DNA of 64,000 bases from Plutella xylostella (taxonomy: Eukaryota; Arthropoda; Insecta; Lepidoptera; Plutellidae): positions 4,350,001 to 4,414,000 of the forward strand of contig NC_064007.1 in NCBI RefSeq assembly GCF_932276165.1. The letters run 5' to 3'. The stretch's first letter is position 1. Each line of letters begins with the position of its first letter. Below are positions 1 through 9,119 of this stretch, piece after piece. Made by a program: the position numbers and the translations under genes. A model generated the notes under the pieces. That model made no database searches. It was not told where the DNA came from and saw only the letters and a program-made list of their open reading frames with translations.

Positions 1-58
1 ATAATATCAAGTCAAGTATAATAATACTCACGATTACTAATTTCAATTCATCATCATC

Positions 59-246
59 ATCATCATCAGCCTATAGCAGTCCACTGCTGGACGTAGGCCT
101 CTCCCAAAGCATGAAACTGGATGCGATCTTTAACTTTCCGCAACCAATCATAACCAGCCACCTTTCGCAAATCGTCACCCCATCTAGCCGGAGGGCGTCC
201 CACACTACGTTTGCCTAGTCGCGGCCTCCACTTCAGAACACGTTCA
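59..246 (-). pseudogene. RTE-type LINE 3' end (C-terminal fragment)
   Basis: Read on the minus strand, this encodes the C-terminal tail of an RTE-like non-LTR retrotransposon polyprotein. GKRSVGRPPARW, DDLRKVAG and GEAYVQQWTAIG are readable, with a TGA stop at 66-68 and a short (ATC)n tail just below it. Only the last ~60 codons remain, the usual result of 5'-truncated target-primed insertion. Related tails occur near 8320, 13070, 31080, 41710, 43000, 57800 and 61250. It is not a host gene. Confidence 0.75.
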
Positions 247-1170
247 ATACGAATTTCAATTCATATAACACACATTTCGTTCTTATATACATTAAAATAT
301 ATTTATCCTCGGCCACTTACTGGCTTAATGTTCGGCCGAGGATACCTACTGTCTCGATCACTTTACTCGGTAGGTGTAATTAGAGTATTACTATTATTAT
401 ATTATTTTTGTTTATTTATCTCGACTTTTGAGGTCGGTGTTTTTAAACTAATACTCCCGCTCTGAAACCTTCAGAGAAGAGGAGCATCAGTGTCCCCGTG
501 TACAAAAACTGAATCTCCTAAAACCTTACTTATTATATATTATTATATTATTATTATATAGGTAAGTTGGCGTACTGCCTCGAATTCTTCTAAGAGCAAT
601 GGATACCCTCAGTCATCACGCCGCCACGGGTCACTATCGCAATGAAATGTACAACGATGATGATGATGATACTACCATTGTGAAGCATTTTTTATATTAA
701 TTTTATCGCATTTAAAAGCTCCAAAATAATATTCCTTTGTCCTAAAATGTAGATTGGTATTTAATTTGCAGGTGAAACTAGAAAAAACGGAGGCGTAGTC
801 TTGAGTTAAAAAAACTTATTCGTAGGGAATGTATATTTTCTTACACATAATTTTATCAGACCTTATAATTGTGACAAAGGGGATCCGCATTATAAATGGC
901 TCAGTATTAATTCAAGTAACACTCTAAAGAAGCACGCAAGGAGCTTTCTAGCTAGACAAATACTAGGACTCTGGGAAATCTAGGTCATAGGGGCTGAGAG
1001 CTTGGCACACTATTGAGTTAAGCACACCAGCTTTTTAAAGGCATTGCTTCAGTTCCCTAACCCGGAATCCTATCGTTAAAATTTCAAATTTACGCGACGA
1101 CGTCGAATATTTTTATCATAGTTTTATTTTATTTTAGACATATTTAGAAATTCTAAAAGTCGTAGAACAA
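247..1170. other. No gene seen
   Basis: AT-rich sequence with short (TTA)n and (GAT)n runs and only short chance open frames. A TAG|GTAAGT-like string at 558-566 has no pyrimidine tract and was not accepted as a splice site. No RNA gene or transposon ends were recognised. Confidence 0.4.
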
Positions 1171-1345
1171 AACTAGAAGAAAAGGCTAGCTTAATTACTA
1201 CTTCTGCAACATTGAAGTACATTTAACAGAGCATCAGGATATTACCAACTAAAAACGGTAATATTTTGTTCCAATTTTAAATTAAATGTTTAAAAAATTT
1301 GGGTTGTTTGGTATCGGCATTTTGTGACCCCTTTTCCGCTTAGTT
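1170..1345 (+). repeat. Unnamed dispersed repeat, copy 1
   Basis: About 175 bp sharing the ordered words GCTAGCTTAATTA, TCTGCAA, ATTGAAGTAC, ATATTACCAACTAA and AATTAAATGTTT with copies at 7970-8150 and 10985-11185, all in the same orientation. No open frame, terminal inverted repeat or tRNA-like head is evident. It may be an unclassified SINE or part of a larger unrecognised element. Confidence 0.5.
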
Positions 1346-1424
1346 TACCGCTTTTGCAAATCCTCTATATTTGAATTGGGCTGGTAAGTAATTTATATAT
1401 CTAAACATTCGTTTTCAAATAAAG

Positions 1425-1690
1425 AATACTCTTTATTGCACACAAACAGAAACAGTTCCACAAATATAGGACAGAAAATAAATAGCACAATCGGCGGCGT
1501 TATTACTAAAAGTAATCTCTTCCAGACAACCACATAGATGGATAGCGGTAAGTATCTTCAGCACTATGGCTAGTTGCCGTCCTGACGAGATACCGATCTC
1601 TGAGTTCACAATTAAATCGGCCACAATACATAATGACATCAGCAGAAGACGTAGCGGCGAGACTGACAAAAAATATGCGTGCGCCAAAGA
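1425..1690 (-). mobile_element. LINE 3' region, minus strand
   Basis: The plus strand begins with a CTTTATTGCAC motif (reverse complement of a LINE polyadenylation-type end) and continues through CAATCGGCGGC, TTACTAAAAGTAATCTCTTCC and AGACAACC. The same ordered words occur at 36078-36183, and looser versions at 2330, 7610, 15540, 34140 and 45010. This is a CR1/Jockey-like LINE 3' untranslated end; the clade is an inference. No coding part is recognised. Confidence 0.6.
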
Positions 1691-2319
1691 TTAGCTTTAG
1701 TTTCGTAGATGTGACGGTATTTATTGTTTATATATTTACGCTTCGTGTAACTTAGCCAATGGGTAGAAGACACTAACTAACCCCCTTAGTCATGTTCTGT
1801 CACTCTCTGTCAAAGAGTGATAAAACAGTGCAATAGCTAAAGTGTCCTGTAAGTTTTTTTATGAATAAAAGGGGGAAGTATATTTAGTACTCATTGTCAC
1901 CCGTTTTTCTACTACTGAGTTTATAACGGTAATTAAATTAAATATATAAAAAAACGGTTCGAATATTTTTTTTACATTAACATTATTTCATTCACGCAGT
2001 GATTTCTAAACGAGCTCTTACTGAGAATATCAGTAGGTAACTTTTTAATCACAAATAATACAAATATCACTTCATTATGAATCGATGGACCGTTTTAGGC
2101 CTTTTACTGTAAAATTCCTAGAAATAAGCCAGAATCTAAACAATTCCCTTCGGCATCGCTACTTGATCTTTGACAAACAAGCTTTGTACAAAAAGCTTGA
2201 TATTAAGTAGATACGATGTGTTGCGAATGAGATAATTCGGGACCTCTTTGAGGCCCTTGCCTTAAGGTATGTAGGGTGGCCATGAAACATAATACTTCAT
2301 TATAAAATGACAGATATTC
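1691..2319. other. No gene seen
   Basis: AT-rich sequence between two LINE tails. No coding, RNA or repeat structure was recognised. Confidence 0.4.
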
Positions 2320-2632
2320 TTATTATTTATTTATTTATTTAATACTTTATTGCACAAATATGAGATATAAGTGTACAAAAGGTGGACTTAATGCTAAAAG
2401 CATTTTCTACCAGCCAACCTACAGGAGGTACAAGTAAAAAGGTGAAAAGGTGCAAAAAAAAGATAAGTATATGAAAGCAGGAAAAACTAAAAAGTCACTT
2501 GATAATTAACTTAAAAGAAATACATAAAATATACATATTACATGAAATGATAAATATAAATAAATATTATTTACACACGAATACTTCATAAATATAATAT
2601 TTAAATATATATAGAATATAATATATACTATT
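2320..2632 (-). mobile_element. LINE 3' UTR, lower part of a copy split by the LTR element
   Basis: This starts with (ATTT)n and a TTTATTGCACAAATAT motif, then GTACAAAAGGTGGACTTAATGC and AAGCATTTTCTACCAGC, which closely matches the LINE tail at 15540-15625. Read on the minus strand, it is the 3' untranslated end of the LINE whose coding end is at 7111-7554. The 4.48-kb LTR element separates the two halves almost exactly at the LINE stop codon. Confidence 0.75.
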
Positions 2633-2880
2633 TGTATGAGCCACTCATACATGAGACTATTTGATGACAGCGCGTACATGCGCGCCCTCAATTAAGGAAG
2701 TCGTGACATCTTTGTAAATACACGATTATTACATTTACGATTATTATAAGTTTAAGCTTTAGTACATTATAGACCTTTATACGTATCGGTTATGTATTCA
2801 TTCTGACACCCTGACATCCTGACATCTCTAATTGACAATAATCTTATACAGAGTGTGACAATTGCATACCGCTCTGTACA
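2633..2880 (+). repeat. 5' LTR
   Basis: This 248-bp LTR begins TGTATGAGCC and ends GCTCTGTACA. It matches the 3' LTR at 6864-7110 except for one extra A near 2860. A run of CTGACACCCTGACATCCTG-type repeats lies in its distal part. The target duplication CTATT immediately precedes it. Confidence 0.93.
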
Positions 2881-2881
2881 T

Positions 2882-2898
2882 TGGTCCTTCGAGCCGGA
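2882..2898 (+). other. Primer binding site, tRNA-Tyr type
   Basis: One base after the LTR, TGGTCCTTCGAGCCGGA is the reverse complement of a tRNA 3' end TCCGGCTCGAAGGA plus CCA, which is the conserved end of eukaryotic tRNA-Tyr. Seventeen bases match. It is where reverse transcription would be primed. Confidence 0.8.
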
Positions 2899-2910
2899 TC
2901 ACACCGCTCT

Positions 2911-2966
2911 GGGCCCTGAGTGTGAAAAAACTCGCACTCAGGGCCCTGGACATTGGTCCTTCGAGC
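2911..2966 (+). repeat. Leader hairpin and partial primer-site duplicate
   Basis: GGGCCCTGAGTG at 2911-2922 pairs with CACTCAGGGCCC at 2935-2946, forming a 12-bp stem with a 12-nt loop directly after the primer site. Right after it, ACATTGGTCCTTCGAGC repeats the LTR/primer-site junction. This may be a template-switch scar or a structured leader. Confidence 0.65.
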
Positions 2967-3104
2967 TATCGAGCTGGACCCCGCGAAACGTACGGCAAAC
3001 GGGTTTGCCAGTGACATTTTTTATCGTGTGTGTCGGGTTGCGTGGTGCGGTTCGCAAACAGCACGGATTACAGTACAAGTGACAAACTGACATAGTTATG
3101 ATGC

Positions 3105-3167
3105 AATTCTCGGCCGCCGACGGAGACCACTGGTGTAAGGTGTGCAGTCTCCCACGGTTCCTGAGAG
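3105..3167 (+). repeat. 63-bp direct repeat, copy A
   Basis: Starting at AATTCTCGGCCGCCG and ending TTCCTGAGAG, this segment recurs at 4073-4135 with one mismatch. Copy A lies in the leader before gag; copy B lies just before the integrase remnant. Together they bracket the gag remnant and the tandem array, as expected for recombination or reverse-transcriptase template switching. Confidence 0.85.
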
Positions 3168-3277
3168 GTCCGCGCTGCAGTTCACACCGCAGACCAGCCG
3201 CTCGCCAGGTTGTGAGTGAACGCCAGCAGCTGTCGCCACTCAAGTAAGATCTTTCCATTCTTACATTCCCTGACATT

Positions 3278-3528
3278 ATGGAGAATTTGCTTAGTCGTCA
3301 AAAGGCGATTATAACAGCAAATACGCAAACTCGTGACAATTTAAAAAAAAGGACTTTGCGCATAGATAGACAGAGGCCTATTTGCAACAACATATTGACA
3401 CTATCAGCAACCTTTGAAGAGAGTTTGAAGATAATCATGTAAAATTAGAAATAGATAGATCGCATGATTATTTCACTAAAAACATCTACTATACTACTAA
3501 AGTATTGTATGAGGAGTTTATGCAATGA
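3278..3528 (+). pseudogene. gag N-terminal remnant, broken
   Basis: An ATG at 3278 opens a frame with the charged, helical composition typical of a BEL/Pao gag start, in the position expected for gag (after leader and primer site). The first frame runs to a stop near 3440. A second frame continues the same lysine/glutamate-rich character with an internal TGA near 3415 and a stop at 3526-3528. The total is only about 80 codons, against several hundred for a full gag. The capsid and zinc-knuckle parts are missing. The identification rests on position and composition. Confidence 0.5.
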
Positions 3529-3600
3529 TTTCTACATTTGACAAGTCTGACATTCTTAGTATCATTGACATAAGTACTATTTTTTGACATAAGTACTAAC

Positions 3601-4068
3601 ATTGTGGAGCCTAGGAGAGGTTCTACTTGCAGTAACAGCACAATTGCAGTGCAAATGACAAATTGACATATCTTTTACAAGATGATTGTGGAGCCTAGGA
3701 GAGGTTCCACTTGCAGTAACAGCACAATTGCAGTGCAAATGACAAATTGACATATCTTTTACAAGATGATTGTGGAGCCTAGGAGAGGTTCTACTTGCAG
3801 GAACAGCACAATTGCAGTGCAAATGACAAATTGACATATCTTTTACAAGAAGATTGTGGAGCCTAGGAGAGGTTCCACTTGCAGTAACAGCACAATTGCA
3901 GTGCAAATGACAAATTGACATATTTTTGACAAGAAGATTGTGGAGCCTAGAAGAGGTTCTACTTGCAGGAACAGCACAAATTGCAGTGCAAGCTCAGCAA
4001 GTGACAAATTGACATATATATTTTGACAAGAACATTGTGGAGCCTAGGAGAGGTTCTACTTGCAATGA
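3601..4068 (+). repeat. 84-bp tandem repeat array inside the LTR element
   Basis: ATTGTGGAGCC starts at 3601, 3685, 3769, 3853, 3937 and 4034, so the period is exactly 84 bp for four steps and then 97 bp. Each unit carries AGGAGAGGTT, CTTGCAG, ACAGCACAATTGCAGTGC and a TGACAAATTGACAT pair. The minus-strand frame across it is an artefact of the period being a multiple of three. Confidence 0.93.
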
Positions 4069-4072
4069 CATT

Positions 4073-4135
4073 AATTCTCGGCCGCCGACGGAGACCACCG
4101 GTGTAAGGTGTGCAGTCTCCCACGGTTCCTGAGAG
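4073..4135 (+). repeat. 63-bp direct repeat, copy B
   Basis: Second copy of the segment at 3105-3167 (one mismatch). The in-frame integrase sequence begins about 30 bp downstream, so this marks the left shoulder of the internal deletion. Confidence 0.85.
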
Positions 4136-4185
4136 TTTCCAGACATTCTCAATAATCTCACCTGCAGGGAATTTGGGAAGCTGCC

Positions 4186-6687
4186 GTGCGCAGCATGAAG
4201 CGTCATCTTAAACGAGTGCTGGGCCACCAATTATTGACATTTGAAGAGTTCTCGACACTTTTGACACAGATTGAGGCGTGCCTCAACTCGAGGCCCTTGT
4301 ATGCACTGACAGAAGACATTGAGGATGACGTGTTGACACCAGGACACTTCCTAGTTGGAGCACCGTTACTTTCATCGCCATTCTCAGATATAAACGTACA
4401 ATGCATGAAGACCAGATGGCAGCTTACTGAACGTATGCATCGCGATTTTTGGAAGAGATGGTCAACTGAGTATCTGCATCATCTTCAAACCAGAAGCAAA
4501 TGGCAACAGCCGAAACGGAATTTGACCGTTAATGACATTGTCCTGTTAAAGGAAGACAATTTGCCACCCTCGAAATGGGCCCTAGGCAAAATAACTGCAT
4601 TGCATCCGGGGCAGGACGGACATGTACGTGTCGTTACTGTGAAAACCAAAGGAGGACACACAAGGAGACCTATTGTCAAACTGGTACCTCTGCCAGTTCA
4701 TCAGAAATGTGACTCCGATAACGATAAGCCCAGCAACGATACCACTGCACCACCAAAACTGACAAGGCCAACCCGTAGTAGGAGGGGAAAGCCAAGCCTC
4801 TTAACTGCCACCTTACTATTATTAATGACACTCGTGACACCAACTACACAACAGCTATGCAATGTGAGCTCTCTGAACACCAGCAACGTGCTATATTTTG
4901 ACAAGGTTGCGGATTTAGGCATCATTCAAGACCATTGGAAAATGATTGTCTATTACAACATGACAACGTACTGGCAGAGCATGCAAGATATCAGCAACTA
5001 TGTTCGAGGCTTATCCGAACTTTGCCAACGAGATCAGAGGTTAATGACTATTGCCGCGCAATTCGAGCACGAATTAAAAGAACTGCAACATTATAACACC
5101 TTGCTGACCACGCCCACACGGTTACGTAGGAAGAGAGGGTTGATAAATGGAGTCGGCTATGTCGCGAATTCGTTATTTGGAGTCTTAGACGATAGATTTG
5201 CCCAAAAGTATGAAGAGGATATTGCATCTATAGGACGGAAAGAAAATCATCTCCTTACGTTGTTGAAGAACCAAACATCGCTCATCGAAGCCGAAAACAA
5301 CATCCTGAAACGAAATGAGGCAGTCATGAACAAACAATTTGCGATCATTAATCAACACATGAAAGACTTGCAACAAAACACGAATCGCGCCGTGAACATC
5401 GGTGAAACTGCATTAGAAGCACTTTACATTATGTCTTCTGCAATATCGGTCGACGTCATCATTTCCAATCTGAGACGGATACAGGAGACACTAATTGACA
5501 CTGTCACCAACATCTACCACGGCAAGATAGACATGCACCTCTTATCGCCAGACCAAGTACGAGAACAACTGAGTATTATTTCTGGCCACCTGCAAGAAGA
5601 TCTCACGGTCCCCGCCAGCGACATCACTGAGCTATACGGCCTACTACACGTTCAAGCGAAGGTGACAAGGAAGTACTTGGTTATGGAAGTCAGAATCCCC
5701 TTACTAAACCACGATCATTACGAACTTGACAACGTAATACCAATTCCCCAAAAGCAAGGTGACTACGCGGTGTATACCACGACACAAACGAAATACATTG
5801 CCATCAACGTACGAAAGGACACCGTTATCACCATGACAGAAATTGACATTCAAACCTGCATTAAACAGAATGACAACAAATTACTATGCCCCTTAAAAAA
5901 CCCCGTCTATAGCCTCAAAACACATGAGTCATTATGCGACATGCGTCTGAATATAAATAATGACATTAATTACTGTCGGTCTGAGACAAAGAAATGCACA
6001 GACACATGGGTCAAGTTACACGCACGCGACTCTTGGTTGTTTACATGCTGCCAGGAATGCTACGTTCGCATTTTATGCCCAGCTGGAGTATCGCAGAAAC
6101 GCTTACAAGGCACGGGAATCATTGCACTAGGTCAGGGTTGTGTTATGAAAGGAGACACCTACAGCATACATGCACACTATGATTTTATAAATCGAATGTA
6201 TGTACAGCCGAAGATTGACACAATAAAACCTTTTATATCATCCCCACTGAATGAGATCATCAACACGACGTTGCCACACTATACAGTTAACACAGAAAAC
6301 CATACCCAACTATATAATGAAATACAGCAGAAAATTGACATACTAAAGTCACAAACTCCAGATGTATTCACTAATGATGAGCTACCTCACCACATCGTGA
6401 ACTACGGTATTTCATCAGCACTAGTAGCGGTGATACTTTTGTACACCCTGTATAAATTAAAGCAAAGATGCAAGAAGTGGCCGCGTACGCGAGAGGAGCC
6501 TCCGATCGAGATGACCCGGCGGAGGCCGGGAGTGAGTGAGTGCAAGTGCAGTGTTGCTAATGAGGTAGTGCCCTGTCATATACAAGTAGCCTCACCAGTG
6601 AAGTGTTGTGACTCAAATCAATCCGTGAACAATCTAAATAAATCGACGTCCTCATTCATGATAGACCATACAGTGACATTTGATTAA
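4186..6687 (+). CDS. Integrase C-terminal end joined in frame to envelope glycoprotein
   Basis: This single 833-codon open frame starts at GTG 4186 (an ATG follows at 4195). The frame is open back to a stop at 4153 and already reads GIWEAAV from 4168, which is integrase sequence holding the likely catalytic glutamate, so the true start lies within the deletion. Residues ~1-170 are the end of a BEL/Pao integrase (IEACLNSRPL at 29-38; WQQPKRNLTVNDIVLLKEDN at 106-125). Residues ~204-218 are a hydrophobic, signal-like segment. RRKR at 314-317 is a furin-type cleavage site followed by a glycine-rich fusion-peptide-like stretch, as in baculovirus F-type and errantivirus envelopes. Six N-glycosylation sequons (226, 231, 258, 362, 693, 705) and several cysteines follow. 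A membrane span lies at ~739-757 with a ~75-residue tail. In intact elements env is normally expressed separately from pol; here there is no stop between them. Envelope integrity is striking beside the lost gag and pol. Confidence 0.85.
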   Translation: MRSMKRHLKRVLGHQLLTFEEFSTLLTQIEACLNSRPLYALTEDIEDDVLTPGHFLVGAPLLSSPFSDINVQCMKTRWQLTERMHRDFWKRWSTEYLHHLQTRSKWQQPKRNLTVNDIVLLKEDNLPPSKWALGKITALHPGQDGHVRVVTVKTKGGHTRRPIVKLVPLPVHQKCDSDNDKPSNDTTAPPKLTRPTRSRRGKPSLLTATLLLLMTLVTPTTQQLCNVSSLNTSNVLYFDKVADLGIIQDHWKMIVYYNMTTYWQSMQDISNYVRGLSELCQRDQRLMTIAAQFEHELKELQHYNTLLTTPTRLRRKRGLINGVGYVANSLFGVLDDRFAQKYEEDIASIGRKENHLLTLLKNQTSLIEAENNILKRNEAVMNKQFAIINQHMKDLQQNTNRAVNIGETALEALYIMSSAISVDVIISNLRRIQETLIDTVTNIYHGKIDMHLLSPDQVREQLSIISGHLQEDLTVPASDITELYGLLHVQAKVTRKYLVMEVRIPLLNHDHYELDNVIPIPQKQGDYAVYTTTQTKYIAINVRKDTVITMTEIDIQTCIKQNDNKLLCPLKNPVYSLKTHESLCDMRLNINNDINYCRSETKKCTDTWVKLHARDSWLFTCCQECYVRILCPAGVSQKRLQGTGIIALGQGCVMKGDTYSIHAHYDFINRMYVQPKIDTIKPFISSPLNEIINTTLPHYTVNTENHTQLYNEIQQKIDILKSQTPDVFTNDELPHHIVNYGISSALVAVILLYTLYKLKQRCKKWPRTREEPPIEMTRRRPGVSECKCSVANEVVPCHIQVASPVKCCDSNQSVNNLNKSTSSFMIDHTVTFD

Positions 6688-6863
6688 GACATTTTGCATT
6701 AGATTTTGTAATTATTTATAGTTAGGAATAGAACTAACTTGCACTAAACTATTGTTACTGCACATTGACTAACGTGATGACATGTAAATATTTATGACTA
6801 GACTTAACCTTGATTCAGTTAATTAGTTAACCTAGGTAGCTTTCGTTCTCTTGGGTGGCAGTA

Positions 6864-7110
6864 TGTATGAGCCACTCATACATGAGACTATTTGATGACA
6901 GCGCGTACATGCGCGCCCTCAATTAAGGAAGTCGTGACATCTTTGTAAATACACGATTATTACATTTACGATTATTATAAGTTTAAGCTTTAGTACATTA
7001 TAGACCTTTATACGTATCGGTTATGTATTCATTCTGACACCCTGACATCCTGACATCTCTAATTGACAATAATCTTATACAGAGTGTGACATTGCATACC
7101 GCTCTGTACA
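6864..7110 (+). repeat. 3' LTR
   Basis: This 247-bp LTR starts TGTATGAGCC and ends GCTCTGTACA, followed at once by the target duplication CTATT (7111-7115). It differs from the 5' LTR by one deleted A. The preceding 176 nt after the env stop contains only a weak purine run (GGGTGGCAG), so the polypurine tract is not clear. Confidence 0.93.
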
Positions 7111-7560
7111 CTATTGTATATCTAACTTGCTGAGGTAATGAGCACGGGTTAGTCGCTTGAAGACATTGCGAGAAGGAGCTTTCCTAATGTTCTCGGGAAG
7201 ATTATTCCATAGGCGCACAGCGGTGACAGCGAAAGAGTCTGACATGAAACCAGAATGGAAGGAGGGCAGTGCTAATAGATGGTTATGGGAGGAACGGAGA
7301 TGACGAGTGTGACTGTCAGAAAGAAAATTAAACATGGACTTAAGGTAAGGGGGAGTATTTGGCTCGTGGAGAACAGAGAAAAGGAGACATAGAATCCGTA
7401 GATTTCTACGATCTCGAATGGGGAGCCATTTCAGCTGTGCGCGGTACTGGGACACGTGATCATATTTACGTAGCCCAAAAACGAAACGGATACAGGTGTT
7501 CAATAAGCGTTCAAGCTTATTGAGAAGTACCTCGGTCAAATCCAAATAACACACATATTA
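7111..7560 (-). pseudogene. LINE reverse transcriptase C-terminal region, interrupted at its stop codon
   Basis: On the minus strand, an open frame of about 147 codons carries the C-terminal tail of a CR1/Jockey-group LINE polyprotein. WLPIRDRRNLRIL and AVRLWNNLPENIRKAPS are the recognisable words. The frame ends with a TAG lying in the CTATT target site, so the LTR element landed at the LINE stop codon. The 3' UTR of the same copy is at 2320-2632. A related LINE end at 15900-16000 has the same coding-end/UTR arrangement. The copy is 5'-truncated near 7560. Clade is inferred from the C-terminal motif. Confidence 0.8.
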
Positions 7561-7596
7561 TGACAAATAAGCGATTCATTTAAGCTAATGTCGGCA

Positions 7597-7770
7597 TTAA
7601 ATTTATTTATTTATTTAAACACTTCATTGTATACAAAGTACCTACATAGATATTACAATAAAAGATAGAGAGAATTAAACTAGACTAGTATACAAGGGCG
7701 GACTAATCGCCTCAACGCGATCTCTTCCAGTCAACCCTGGAGGTAAGGAGACAAGTGTCTGTTATGCAAG
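7597..7770 (-). mobile_element. LINE 3' end, minus strand
   Basis: (TTTA)n, then CACTTCATTGTATACAAAG, GGGCGGACTAATCGCC and ATCTCTTCCAGTCAACCC. This is the 3' untranslated end of another member of the same LINE group, lying just upstream of the 5' truncation point of the copy at 7111-7560. Confidence 0.6.
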
Positions 7771-7969
7771 TGAGTGTTATGTCTGTCTCTTTCAGCCCGT
7801 ATACCTACTGTCAATGCCAGGCAGTAATACGTTTCAGGTCGACATTAGCTTAAAGTTCCTTTCTGCAACCCAGCGTCAACCTTCTTCATCTTTGCCTGTT
7901 GTCAGTAACAAACACAAAACACTAGAGCACGTCTACGCAACACATACTTTATTAATAAACTCACAGGCA

Positions 7970-8150
7970 ATGAAAAAGTTCCAGTGAGAAAATCATCAAG
8001 TTATTCCTAAACGGGAAAAGCTAGCTTAATTATGCCGTCTGCAATATTGAAGTACCTACATTTCTCACCAGAATATTACCAACTAAAGACTTAAACGTAA
8101 AAAAAATGTTAAAATTTCCTATTCAATGTAGGTAGCAGCTGCAGCCGCGC
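7970..8150 (+). repeat. Unnamed dispersed repeat, copy 2
   Basis: Shares AATGAAAAAGTTCCAGTG, GCTAGCTTAATTA, CCGTCTGCAATATTGAAGTA and AATATTACCAACTAA with copies 1 and 3. The sequence immediately before GCTAGC is also shared with copy 3 (AAAAGTTCCAGTG), so the unit is at least about 170 bp. Confidence 0.5.
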
Positions 8151-8296
8151 GACAATTAGCGACTAATTTGAAGGCGCCCTAAGTGTCGGAATTCTGTAAG
8201 TGGAACTGTTTCTTTGCACATGAGTATTAGTCTACTTCCATTTCACAAAGCCTTAGACCTGGCTAGGGTTTGTCACTGTTGATGTGATGATGGGAA

Positions 8297-8551
8297 TCAT
8301 CATCATTATCATCATCATCATCAGCCAATAATCATCCACTGCTGGACATAGGCCTCTCCCAAGGAGCGCCACAACACTCGGTCCTCGGCCTTCCTCATCC
8401 AACCACTACACGCCACCCGCCTAAGGTCGTCAGTCCAGCGGGCAGGAGGGCGTCCCACGCTGCGTTTGCCTGTTCGTAGTCTCCACTCGAGAACTCGTCT
8501 ACCCCAACGGTTATGGGAATAGGCATTCAAAATAGCATCAGTCAGATGCAA
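8297..8551 (-). pseudogene. RTE-type LINE 3' end, longest of the tails
   Basis: The minus strand reads RWGRRVLEWRLRTGKRS, VGRPPARWTDDLRRVA, GWMRKAEDRVLWRSLG and EAYVQQW, the C-terminal signature of RTE-like elements in insects. A (ATC)n tail lies at 8297-8320. No reverse transcriptase catalytic motif remains. Confidence 0.8.
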
Positions 8552-8559
8552 TGTTGTAC

Positions 8560-9115
8560 CATTAAGTCCCCATTTTACTTATAAGATGGTCACCCTACTG
8601 ACCAGAGAACAAAAACGTTCCAGTGAAATGGAAATCTGGTTATAACCAAAAACTTTACTTTATAACTCTAATAATATTTTTATCATCTATACAATACATA
8701 CATAATTACGTAAATGTATAGAGTTTATTGTAGGTACCTACACTAAAACTAAACACTTTTTACACCAAAGGTTTAGTAAAACATAAATCGTTTGCATTTA
8801 CACAAAATCAGAGTTATTGGCAAAAGAACATAACACAGATAATTATGATTATTGATAATTGATATTGATTGATAATTATGTATGCAAGATCAAAGACTTT
8901 TTTTTACCGAAAATATACATAGTTTAAAGCAGAAATCTGACCTACATAAAGTACGTACAATGCATAAACAAATACCAGATTCTAAGAAATACCTGATGTT
9001 ATCAAAAGTCGCACGAACTGAGCCCGGCTAAATAAACACTGATAACAAATATTTACTTCAAATATGACGAGACGAACAACTTACAACTGAGATATACAGG
9101 GTGTGGCAAAGATGA
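8560..9115. other. No gene seen
   Basis: AT-rich sequence, with a short ATTGATAATTGATATTGATTG simple run near 8850. Nothing else was recognised. Confidence 0.4.
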
Positions 9116-9119
9116 TATC

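Larger units (their letters stand above)
2633..7110 (+). mobile_element. BEL/Pao-like endogenous retroelement with env, internally deleted
   Basis: The element is bounded by TG...CA direct LTRs and flanked by the 5-bp target duplication CTATT (2628-2632 and 7111-7115); BEL/Pao elements typically make 5-bp duplications. Internal order is LTR, tRNA-Tyr-type primer site, short gag remnant with breaks, 84-bp tandem array, end of integrase joined in frame to an envelope gene, LTR. Protease, reverse transcriptase, RNase H and most of integrase are absent, so this copy cannot move by itself. The LTRs differ by one 1-bp indel in about 247 bp, implying recent insertion and therefore mobilisation in trans by an intact relative. 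The BEL/Pao assignment rests on the integrase end and the 5-bp duplication. Confidence 0.85.

Noticed and set aside
558..570. Splice donor or ratchet site TAG|GTAAGT
   Set aside because: The upstream tract is TTA repeats and not pyrimidine; TAGGTAAGT-like words are frequent throughout this sequence.
2938..3276. 112-codon minus-strand frame in the LTR-element leader
   Set aside because: It opposes the element's leader and gag start, overlaps the hairpin and 63-bp repeat, and has no domain.
3577..3921. 114-codon minus-strand frame with repeated MSICHLHCNCAV
   Set aside because: It is the 84-bp tandem repeat read in a frame left open because 84 is a multiple of three. There is no sign of a real gene.
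4186..6687. Domesticated host envelope gene (syncytin-like)
   Set aside because: Young, near-identical LTRs and linkage to the element's own integrase show an ordinary retroelement gene. There is no evidence of host use in this sequence.
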